Positions 34,840 to 44,256 of a stretch of 64,000 bases of DNA are shown here, one piece after another. The translations under genes were made by a program, and so were the position numbers. The notes under the pieces are model-generated. The model saw nothing but the letters and a program-made list of their open reading frames with translations. It had not been told where the DNA came from and searched no databases. The DNA is taken from assembly GCA_963971225.1 (NCBI GenBank), contig OZ020267.1, positions 120,583,891-120,647,890 on the forward strand. The letters are read 5' to 3'. The DNA comes from Melieria omissa. Taxonomy: Eukaryota > Arthropoda > Insecta > Diptera > Ulidiidae. Within the stretch, counting starts at the first letter, position 1, and every line of letters begins with the position of its first letter.

Positions 34840-35800
34840 GTCAAAATAAACATTTTTAAATTAAATAACTTTTAATTAAATTTTAGTAATCGATTTACAC
34901 GATATAGATATAAAACGAAAGGCCTTTTCCATACCTTTCTAATAATATAATATTAATGCTATTAGTTATTCTATAACGTACTAGTAAGAACTTATAAGCA
35001 ACAAATATTTTTTATATATTTTTATATAAAATTTGAAAAACAGATTTTTTCTCCAGAAACTTCATTAATAAGATATAAAATTTGTTACCATATTAAATCC
35101 TGTGGAATTCTCTTTACAATGTACAATATATAAACATTTAAAATTTTTGTATTTTTGCTTTTATATTTAAATTGAGTTAAGAGCACATTTTGCAAGATTG
35201 AAATGGCGCTAACTTTTATAATCATAGAATTTGAATACAAAAATACTGTAAACATTTGAAACATTGATCCTGATGTCGTAGTAACTTCCATGAGGGTTCT
35301 TTTTTTTAAGTCTGATCGAAGGCCGACCCCATAAAAGGTATTTGAATACAGAAAAACTGCAGTTTACTACTACCTTCCATGTAATGGAAAAATATAACCA
35401 ACACACAAATACAATTGAAGACTTGTGGTGTCACGCAAAACTTTCAATGCCACAATACCGTAAAAGCATAAAAGGTTTTAATGGCTATTTGGCGAAATTT
35501 CATTTTTAATTTCATCTTTTGAAAACATTGTTTAAAATGGCAGGACAACCCCCTTCAGTCCTCATTGCCCGAAAGTGATGGCGAAGGTGATTACGTAGTA
35601 GCTTTGGACCAAGAGTCTAGTTAGAAAAAATTGAAAAAATATATTAATAAAAAACAAAACGTATGCATTTTTATATTTCATTGTGAAGAGAATTCCACAG
35701 GCTACAATATGGCAACAAACTTATTATACCTTAATAGTGGATATTTTCGAGGAAAAATCCGTTTTTGAAAAATTGGTATAAAAAAAATATTTTTCGCTTA
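34840..35800. mobile_element. Diverged relative of the foldback element at 26270-28300
   Basis: The left arm (34840-35190) holds a diverged version of the ATCGATTTA...CGAAAGGTCTTTTTCATACC segment and the poly-T-rich tract of the 26.4-kb element. The right part (about 35640-35790) is the inverse (for example GAATTCCACAGG against CCTGTGGAATTC near 35100). The centre retains a broken version of the CCTCATGGG and CGGCC segment at 35291-35335. The ends were not fixed. It contains a transposase-like fragment. Confidence 0.55.
35402..35509 (+). pseudogene. ISXO2/Merlin-like transposase C-terminal fragment
   Basis: A 35-residue plus-strand frame reads HTNTIEDLWCHAKLSMPQYR, then KSIKGFNGYLAKFHF and a stop. 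The pattern H-T-N-T-I-E-x-L-W...K...Y...YLAxFxF is the end of the ISXO2-like DDE domain found in Merlin (IS1016-related) elements and in some insect proteins. A second frame just downstream (35555-35625, SSLPESDGEGDYVVALDQES) could be a displaced acidic tail. There is no catalytic core here. Confidence 0.45.
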
Positions 35801-36497
35801 ACCATTCGCTATTTTGCTGCCATATGGCACTTTGTGGACGTCTGAACCCTCTATGGTTCCAGGAATACATTTTTTTATTGGTCCTTAGAATAGTTTGAAG
35901 TTTTAGAAAAAATACAAAATTAATAAACTGAAAATTTAAGTTTAAAGAAGAGAAGTATACACTTTTTTTAATGGTATATTTTGACATAGTAAACGAAGAA
36001 GAAGCAGAAAAATTAGATAACTCTTTGATTTGACGTTTTCTTTCCATTTAGATACTTTTTTTTTAATTTTGGGCTGAAGTAAATTAAGAAATATTAAAAT
36101 ATTCGTTATGCGTAAAAAGTTTTATGTTTAAGTAATTATTACAGCCACAACGATGTGGTTGCACTCATAGAAAAACACTCTAAAATACGGTGGTGCCGAA
36201 GTGAAATGAAGATGCGATAGTTTGCTTTCGTTTAGTATTGCAAGCTGATGATTCGGTTGTTCGGTTTAGTAATAAGCAGAATTAATGCTTCGTTTGCGGT
36301 GGGGATACATACTCATATCCGTTCTTTTGAGTAGTGGCACATAAAGTCATAAAAATATGATCGCTTGCAGATCTCTGGCTGGGATTACAGATAAGCTTTG
36401 AGTCCATGAAGGATATTTTTAGGTCACAGGAGGCTATCTCCATCAATAAAAAAATAATAATAGTACTAAAATAATTCTCCCCTCAATCAAGATAATA
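35800..36497. other. Spacer to the left of the retrotransposon
   Basis: AT-rich, with no recognisable gene, repeat end or RNA. The five bases ATGAC at 36498-36502 are the left target duplication of the BEL element. Confidence 0.4.
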
Positions 36498-36502
36498 ATG
36501 AC

Positions 36503-36741
36503 TGTTCAGATGTACTGTGCTGTATTTAGTGATCTGTCAATCCCATCACTAATCCCAATCTTTCCTTCTCCTCTTGTATTAATGTTCCCACTATTTTCTG
36601 CTCCCCGGCTTCAGCCGGTCGTATCGTTTAATGTTTCGTGTACTCTTTTGTTACTTGTTCTTTGCACCTCACCCAATAAAGAACCCTCAAATCGAACCAC
36701 GGCGTACTTTTATTTCTACCGCTCCGCACGAATCCGATTCA
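36503..36741 (+). repeat. 5' LTR of the BEL element
   Basis: It starts TG and ends CA. It contains CCCAATAAAG at about 36672, a poly(A) signal, and GGCTTCAGCCGG near 36607, a short hairpin. It is identical to the 3' LTR. Confidence 0.95.
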
Positions 36742-38352
36742 TGGTCCTTCGAGCCATCGCGGACTCGCGACGCGATACACAAACAAACAATTAACATAAG
36801 TGAACATTAAACAATTTCAAAATACAAAACAATTGACAAGTGGAAAACTGCAAGTGAAAAGACACACGAAGTGAAAAAAAAAAAAACAAACATACATGAG
36901 TACCACAAAACTAATGACAAGTGGAAAAGCGACAAACAAATACATATACATATGTGCATATAAATTACTAACAGTGCGCAGTGAGAAGAGACAAAACCAA
37001 ACGAAATAACCACAAAAAAAACCAAAAGGTGTCACAAAAATACATACATACAAAAAGTGCACAAAATTCAAAAATTTAAATCAAAAACAAAAAACAAAGA
37101 AAGAAACAACAGCGACACATAGACAGTGAGTGCAGAAACTTACAACACCAAAAATACGCACAGCAAAACAACAACACACACCCACGACGCAAAAAAAAAA
37201 AAAAAAACCAACAGAGAAGAACAGCACAAACAACAGCAGCACAAGCAACAGCATCATAACACAGGAGCGGACCACAGCAAGAGAGGAGATCCTCAATCTC
37301 GAGCACGGGGCCCAAAACAGATAAGCGGAACATTTTATAAATATATATATCCCCAAATATATACCCACCCCCCAAAATCCAGAATAAAAATTTTCATTCT
37401 GGTACCCCGCTTATCGCGTGCATATTTCCCTTAGTACAAAACAGCGCAGTGCAGTAAGCAATTCCGCTACTGCACATAATTCGGCGCTTTGTACATTTTC
37501 GCCGTCTCTTTTGTGCGACCTTCGCTGCCGAAGCAGCAAAATCTCAGCTGCAGCCAGCAAAGACGCACTGTTCTAGTGCAGCATTTCTCCCGCTGCATTC
37601 CCACACTCCCACTTGTACGCAATTTCGTGTTTTGTTTTTGTGCGACATACGCAAGCACTGAGCAGCGAGCACTCCCGCTGCTGCTTCCAAGTGCAAGTGC
37701 ACATTCGTACTTCTGCCTAAGCAATTTTACCACTCTCGCTGGCAGAAGTAAGCAAACGCGAATACAGTGGGACGAGAAGCCTATTTTCGCAGCACTTTGA
37801 ATAATTTTCAATAGTGCTGCACTTAGACACTCATTGCACAGCTGCTATCACCCCAAGCGAATACAGTGGGACAAAAACACCCCACCTGTACTCAAAATTT
37901 TGTAATCGTTCACTAAATAAGAATTAATTATTATTACCCACAAACACAAATACACTAATATACATATATTATCAAACACTGACTCTTTACAAACAAACAT
38001 ATTCACGTTTGCACACAAATAAAGACACATTCACAAACACATTTGACTATATATTAAAATATTTTGTTGTTTATTAATAATTTCCCCAATTCTTGTTTAA
38101 ATATTTTTAGTTTATTCCCAATATATATATATACAAATTTCTCGACGCGTTTACACACACAATTGTAAACTTTGATCCTCAACAGAAATACAAATTCGTA
38201 TTGAAAATTGTTTACACTTTCGTGTATTTTTCCCCATTCTTTAATTATCGTTCGCGCGGACGCGGTAAAACTTCCGGTTTATTTCCCATAAACCTTATAT
38301 TTATATTCAAACGAATTTTAAACCCCCTTTCGAGCTTTTTTAAGCCATTAAA
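36742..38352 (+). other. Untranslated leader of the BEL element
   Basis: The likely primer site opens this 1.6-kb leader. Most of it is A-rich, with many short CAAA/ACAA words and no sustained frame. Packaging signals would be expected here but cannot be recognised by eye. Confidence 0.6.
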
Positions 38353-41016
38353 ATGCCTGTTGAGCGATCCCCTAAGCGTCAAATAAACAAAACGGAGTCT
38401 CCTTCTCCAAGATGTTCAAAGTCGACTGAGGCACATTTGACAGTTCCTGTCACTCGCGAGGCACTCAAAACTCGCTCCAAGCCCCCTAGTCCCAAAGCAA
38501 CCGATCCCAGTGTTGCCACATTTGGTTTTGAGTCCGAGAGACTCGTGCAATTATGCACAGCGTTTTCATCGGCTCCCATTGAGGATTTGACCACATCACT
38601 GGTCCAAATTAAGCAAAAAAATTTGCAAGCCCAATGGGAGAGGCTAATGCGCGCACATCAGGCAGTCTTCCTTGCTGAGGACAACAGCCAGCCCGACGGT
38701 TTCAAAGAGTCGGCTAGACAAAAGATCGACGCCTGCACAGACCAATACGAGTTGTGCATGGCTAAGATGTTGGACATCATTAAGATGCTCCAATCTCAGT
38801 CCCCCCAGCCTGCTACGCGTATGGAACCGGTTCAACTCCTAGAACCAGCAAATACTTCCTACATTTGCCTCCAAGTTCCTCCTTGCGACACCGAAACATT
38901 TTTCGGGGGCTATGAGCAGTGGCCGTCCTTTCGGGACATGTTTACTGCGGTATACATTAACCACCCCCAGCTCACTCCAGCCCAAAAATTGTATCACCTC
39001 CGATACAAAACGCAAGGCCAAGCCGGTGCTATTGTTAAACAATACGCTCTAACCGATGAGAATTTCAGACTCGCGTGGGAAGCCCTAAGTTCCCGATATG
39101 AAAACAAACGCATCCTCGTTGACAACCAAATTCGTACTCTATTGAATATCACTCCTGCCCACACCGAAAATAGTGAGGCACTACAGCGGATCCAGAATTC
39201 GATAAACAATTGTCTGTCCGTTCTCAAGTCTCAGGCCGTAGACACTGACAATTGGGATCCGCTGTTGGTATATATATGCTCTACAAAATTGCCCGAAGCA
39301 ACTCTAGCTTTATGGGAACAATCTTTGACATCCCGGAAGGATCTGCCACCCTGGTCACAAATGAATGAGTTCTTGACCGGCAGATACGAGATAGTGGAAC
39401 GGCTGAATTTCTTTCGGCCTACCAAGTCGAAACCACAATCCTCATCTTCCAATGTCCGACCCCCCAGATCCCTAAATTTTCACACTGAAGTGAAAAAGGA
39501 TTTCGCGTGCAAGCTCTGCAACGCAAATCATTCCATACGGACTTGCCAAAGCTTTAAAAGGCTCACCCCCCATAGTCGATTAGCATTTGTGAAAAAGCAC
39601 AAGATCTGCGTGAATTGTCTTGCTACATCTCACCAAATTCAGGACTGTGCAAGCAATTTCACATGCGTATATTGCCAGAAAAAGCATCATTCCATGCTTC
39701 ATCTCCCCAAAGGCAATGCGCAACCCACTCGCTCCCCCAATCGATCATCTTCGACCACTTCTCTGGTTTCAACGGTTATCCAACAACCGAGCAACAATTC
39801 CACCACTCATTCTCCCCTTTCCTATGCGCAACCCAGCATATGTTCAAGGCAAAGTACGCTCCCAGTACCAGCCCTTCAACCAAATAATGGCACCCACTCC
39901 CTTCTGCCTACGGCACGGGTGTCCATTACACATCTAGGAAAGTTGTTCAAAGTTCGAGCGTTGATCGATCAAGGCTCTCAGCGCACCTTCATTTCCTCGA
40001 AGGTCCAGAGACGCCTAAAATTGCCAATCGAGAAATCTAACCTCCAGATCTCGGGCATGGGCGGACAGATTGTGAAAACCGCCAACCATATATGCTTCTT
40101 GACATTGGCAGTCCCTAAAACAAGCACAAACCTCCCCGTGCAAGCCATCGTGCTTCCAAAGTTAACGGAATGTCTCCCCCCTTCCAAAATAAACTCCCCA
40201 AATTTGAACGATTTCGCCACGCTAGATCTCGCTGATCCCAACCCCTTCGAGGCAGCGCAGATCGATATAGTGATTGGCAGTGATCTCATCCCGCAGATCA
40301 TGCTCGAAGGTTTCCACCGAAATGTATGTGGCAGCTTACTCGCTCAACTTACAGTATTCGGTTGGATATTAAGCGGTCCAGTACCCCTGTCATCACCTTT
40401 GACAAATGTCGCCGTGGTGCCAAATCACCATACGCACACTGGTCCCGCCCTTCGAGAAAACCTTTCTACTCTCAAGGAAGCCCCTTCTGACGTAATTGCC
40501 GCCCTCAATCCCGTAGGGTTTCCACACAGGGAAATAAAGGCAAATCACGTCAAACACGCCATTCCTGCAAACTCAGACTCAAAACGGCAAACACCCCCCT
40601 TCGCTGCCAAACGTTTCGCCCCCCGCAGGATGGCTATCGCCCCCAATGAGACCGCGAAAAAGGGTAAAACACAAGCGTTGGCTCGGCGCCACGCATCAAT
40701 ATGCACAGCAAGTGATGGAAACTGCATGCCCCTCGCATTTCCACATTGCACTCCCCCAAACAATAAACCTCGAGCGCACCCATCCCGGGTCCGAGTCAGT
40801 CGCCATTCCCGTGCGACCTGTTCCAAGCGCCTTCACTCCTCTGACGGGAACTCAGGCGAACCTCATCGCTTACACCCCACACCAACGATGTCAACATCAT
40901 CACCTCTCACAATTGACATCTCCTCTTTTGCAGATCCGACGCTAGTGACCACCCCGCAGTTGCCCCCAGACTGTCAGGCACGTCCGCACCGAGCATCACC
41001 CGCAAAGAGGTCCTAA
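38353..41016 (+). CDS. BEL/Pao gag-protease polyprotein, 887 aa
   Basis: This is the structural and protease protein of the retrotransposon. The DUF1759 gag core lies at about 180-345 (YEQWPSFRDMFTAVYINHPQ). Cys/His clusters follow at 386-446 (CKLC, CVNC, CVYC with downstream His), and then a DUF1758 retroviral-type aspartic protease with ALIDQGSQ (D539), the usual BEL form of the active site. GSDLIPQIMLEG and LTVFGWILSGP mark the end of the protease region near 645-690. From about residue 700 the frame goes on for about 190 residues rich in Pro, Thr and His with no RT motif, so it runs across a deletion and into 3' sequence read in a new frame. The ATG at 38353 begins the long open frame. 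The gag and protease parts look intact. Confidence 0.9.
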   Translation: MPVERSPKRQINKTESPSPRCSKSTEAHLTVPVTREALKTRSKPPSPKATDPSVATFGFESERLVQLCTAFSSAPIEDLTTSLVQIKQKNLQAQWERLMRAHQAVFLAEDNSQPDGFKESARQKIDACTDQYELCMAKMLDIIKMLQSQSPQPATRMEPVQLLEPANTSYICLQVPPCDTETFFGGYEQWPSFRDMFTAVYINHPQLTPAQKLYHLRYKTQGQAGAIVKQYALTDENFRLAWEALSSRYENKRILVDNQIRTLLNITPAHTENSEALQRIQNSINNCLSVLKSQAVDTDNWDPLLVYICSTKLPEATLALWEQSLTSRKDLPPWSQMNEFLTGRYEIVERLNFFRPTKSKPQSSSSNVRPPRSLNFHTEVKKDFACKLCNANHSIRTCQSFKRLTPHSRLAFVKKHKICVNCLATSHQIQDCASNFTCVYCQKKHHSMLHLPKGNAQPTRSPNRSSSTTSLVSTVIQQPSNNSTTHSPLSYAQPSICSRQSTLPVPALQPNNGTHSLLPTARVSITHLGKLFKVRALIDQGSQRTFISSKVQRRLKLPIEKSNLQISGMGGQIVKTANHICFLTLAVPKTSTNLPVQAIVLPKLTECLPPSKINSPNLNDFATLDLADPNPFEAAQIDIVIGSDLIPQIMLEGFHRNVCGSLLAQLTVFGWILSGPVPLSSPLTNVAVVPNHHTHTGPALRENLSTLKEAPSDVIAALNPVGFPHREIKANHVKHAIPANSDSKRQTPPFAAKRFAPRRMAIAPNETAKKGKTQALARRHASICTASDGNCMPLAFPHCTPPNNKPRAHPSRVRVSRHSRATCSKRLHSSDGNSGEPHRLHPTPTMSTSSPLTIDISSFADPTLVTTPQLPPDCQARPHRASPAKRS

Positions 41017-41180
41017 GCGCATTCCCCAGCGCTCCGTCATCGCTGATCGGCGAGAACTCCCCAGCCGTCAGCCCAGCAGCCCATCCTACAGCCAGGCAGT
41101 CGCGCATCACCATCCAGCCGTCGGCCGGGGTTACGGCCCCGACACACATTTATGATTGCAATATGCAATGGCGGGCGCGA

Positions 41181-41419
41181 TGTTCAGATGTACTGTGCTG
41201 TATTTAGTGATCTGTCAATCCCATCACTAATCCCAATCTTTCCTTCTCCTCTTGTATTAATGTTCCCACTATTTTCTGCTCCCCGGCTTCAGCCGGTCGT
41301 ATCGTTTAATGTTTCGTGTACTCTTTTGTTACTTGTTCTTTGCACCTCACCCAATAAAGAACCCTCAAATCGAACCACGGCGTACTTTTATTTCTACCGC
41401 TCCGCACGAATCCGATTCA
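41181..41419 (+). repeat. 3' LTR of the BEL element
   Basis: Identical to the 5' LTR, followed directly by the right target duplication ATGAC. Its AATAAA (within CCCAATAAAG) would direct cleavage of the genomic transcript. Confidence 0.95.
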
Positions 41420-41494
41420 ATGACTATCTCCGAGTTTGAAAATGTCAACCATCCACGTAAACATTTTCTCATGTTGAGAAAATAGTCAATCGAA

Positions 41495-43010
41495 TCAATG
41501 TTGGGCCTGGTTATCCCCAATCAATCCACCCGGAACCAGATTAATAACATTGTGATTGTTGGAAGGCATGTTTCTAGCATTCTGCGCATGTTCCGGGGGC
41601 CGAACATCGACTCGGACCACTACCTTGTGGCAGCCAAGGTACGTATATGTACGTCTTTGCGCAGCGAAGACCGAAGTTTGCAAAGAAAGCGTAATGTCAG
41701 TCTTGCTGCCTACGAGAAGACCCTGCAGTCGGCCGCTATGCAAGCCATACGGGAAAAATACCGGCAGGAGAGGAAGAAAAAGAAGTGACTTTTAAGACGC
41801 AAGAAAGGCGCGAGCGTGAGGAAATCGTGGTGTGCAGGAGCAGGAATTCTTCCAGAAGGTCAAGCGTCTGACGGAAGGTCATCAGCCCGGGGCACCTCCC
41901 TGCGGAGACAAAAATGGGGATCTGGTTCCAGATGCGCAAGGTGTACTGAGGTTTTGGAAAGAGCTGCAGGACCAAACGGGCTACAAGCAGAATTGTTCAA
42001 GGCCGGCGGCAGTGAACTGATTGGATGCATCAGCTCATCTGCAAAATATGGCTGGAGGAATCTAAGGCCAATGATTGAAACCCCAGTTCCCTTTGTCCTG
42101 TGTTGAAGAAAGGCGATTTAACAATATGCACCAACTACGGGGGAACCAGCGTACTTCTCTTCGCGTATAGTCAAGCCAATGCGCTGATTGGACTCTATCA
42201 GTGCGGCTTTACAGCTGGTAAGTGCATCATCGACCTGAAATTCACTTAATAAATCCTGGAAGTCAAATCGATACTCACCTATCCTTTATTAATTACAAGG
42301 CAGCATTCGATAGCCCGGTAAAGGATCACCTGTATGCTGCATTGTCTGCACTTGGTATTCTTGCAAAGCTAGTGAGACTTTACAGATCGACGTTGAGCAA
42401 TACGCGCAGCTCAAGGTTGGAACTGAACTCTCCGACACATTTGATACCGTTCGGGGCTTCAGGGCGATCCGTTGTCATGAGACCTCTTCAACTTCACCAT
42501 GGAGAGTGTTCGTCGCAAGGTTGGTGAACATCGTAATAACACTGATCTTTAACAAGTGTCCTTGCCTAGGCTGATGACATTGACCTCATCGGGCGAGATG
42601 TCAACGCTGCCTTTGCGGCAATGGAAAGAGAATCTGCGAAATGGGTCTGGTGGTAAATGAGGGCAATACGAAGTATGTGCTGTCTACACGCAGGGACTCG
42701 CAGTGGGATTCACGTCGAGGCTGACAGGCTGTCATAACAGCAGCAATGATGTCAGCCTGGAGATAAAGCTAAGGATTACTCTTCCCAATGGGGGCTACCA
42801 CGGTCTCGGTAGGCAAAGACCTCTCTCGACCAAGAAAACTTGCACTCTATACGACGCTTATTCTACCCGTGCACCTCTATGGCGCAGAAGCATGGACACT
42901 TCACAGCTCCGGCGAAAAAGGTGTTCAGTGCGGTAGTTCAAGGTCGACGCCGAGATGCCGTGTCTCCGTAGGAAGGACTGAACTGCTTGGGCACTTGTGT
43001 CACCGCTAAA
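41495..43010 (+). mobile_element. Degraded RTE-like LINE
   Basis: Plus-strand pieces in order are: the endonuclease end (QINNIVIVGRHVSSI, FRGPNIDSDHYLVAAKV, about 41535-41645); the RT fingers (QCGFTAGK near 42195, INYKAAFDSPVKDHLYAALS near 42285-42345, LVRLYRSTLSNTRSS near 42370-42410); a damaged palm (LADDIDLIG near 42567; intact copies have YADD); and the thumb (NDVSLEIKLRITLPNGG, LYGAEAWTLHSSG, near 42745-42915). Many frameshifts and stops separate them. This family is often listed in insect databases under the name craniofacial development protein 2-like. It is a dead copy. Confidence 0.75.
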
Positions 43011-43014
43011 CTTG

Positions 43015-44256
43015 TATAATTCAAGGGCTTTGCAATGATATTGTGAGACAATTTCGGATTCTCCAGGTCACTTTCGGATAAAATTGTTGAGCTTGAAAAT
43101 TAAACAACATTTACGATAACGGTTTTTGCACATTATATACTTGCAGTATTTTACGACCTAGCTTGTACTTGATTGCTACCAAATTTTTGGATGTTATTTA
43201 GTTATGCATTCAATGGAATGAGGCCATTTTAACACTAATCACAGATGCATATTGGGAGCCACTGTCCTTGATTAGTTGCTCGCAGCTGCACAAATCTAAA
43301 CACAAATCACATAACTTTATGCGAATCACACTCTCTTTTTGGTGAATTGAATTCAATACAATACGACACAAATATTGCCAGATGAATCAATGTATAGATG
43401 CCCACAGTGGTCTCAGAACCTGCTACATACGTACAAAAAAACAAGTTCCGCTTCAACATTTCAATATTTTATTGTAACTGTGGTAAATACCAAAACTGTA
43501 TCACAGACATTTTGTAAGTTGTCAATTTGATTCAAGAATAAAAATAAAACACTGTATATTGTTTTGCAAAAAAGATATTGAGAATAGCACCGTCAACATG
43601 ATAACATACTAACAATTTGGAAGAAACATGTCTTTGGCACATGGCGAATTCTGCTAGTTTTAAGTACAAAATATAGAGCGAAATGTGTTTACCTCAACTT
43701 ATTTGCCATATGCGGCACAGTACACGAATGTGTTCCACCCCTTCGAAGAACGTGTCTTTTCTTTCAATTCATCTATAAGTTGACTACACTTACTCGTACT
43801 TACAACACTTCACACTATTGTTATTCTAAATGCACTGCAGGCTCAGCTTCAGCTTCACTTACAAATTACAGTAACAAGCATAATCTTATGCCACTTTAAC
43901 TTATAAAATATGGGAAATATGTACCTACTACATGTTGATATCAATGTATGGGAGTATGTCTGTGCTTAAGTGGGTCTAAAAATTGGTCGCTGTTTGCTAA
44001 TATATGTTTGTGGCTCTGCACTGCACTATGGCTACAACTATCGCTGCTATGCAAATTTTATTTAGCAAGTCTGCCCAACGAACTCAGTACCTCCCCGGCT
44101 GCTCCTCGCTGTTGCCACCAGAAGCACCATCGCCATCACCAAGGAGATGTGTCAATGTCTGAGCCGTGTTCTCTCTGGTCATTTCTGCGTCCATTCCTGA
44201 TGGTGGAAAGCACTCCTTGGGTAAAAACCTATACCAGAATTTATTTTTTTGATATT
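43015..44256. other. Spacer and 3' flank of the transporter gene
   Basis: There is no independent gene. On the minus strand at about 44221-44090, an acceptor (CCCAAG) with short open frames follows a possible 61-bp intron (44282-44222). This could be an alternative last exon of the transporter, described under findings. Confidence 0.4.

Larger units (their letters stand above)
36498..41424 (+). mobile_element. BEL/Pao LTR retrotransposon lacking pol, with identical LTRs
   Basis: It is bounded by a perfect 5-bp duplication, ATGAC (36498-36502, 41420-41424). The LTRs of 239 bp (36503-36741, 41181-41419) start TGTTCAG, end GATTCA and are identical at every base I compared. TGGTCCTTCGAGCC directly after the 5' LTR is the likely primer-binding region. 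A purine-rich string, ATGGCGGGCGCGA, precedes the 3' LTR. A leader of about 1.6 kb leads to one frame coding gag and aspartic protease. Reverse transcriptase, RNase H and integrase are absent: the element is 4.9 kb, where complete BEL elements are usually 6 kb or more. Identical LTRs mean a very recent insertion, so proteins must have been supplied in trans. Confidence 0.93.

Noticed and set aside
36498..36794. 98-codon frame in the 5' LTR, repeated at 41152-41439
   Set aside because: The repeat is caused by the two identical LTRs; there is no protein evidence.
36817..37375. Cys/Phe-rich minus-strand frames in the BEL leader
   Set aside because: These are reverse reads of A/C-rich leader sequence. 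The low-complexity hydrophobic translation is an artefact.
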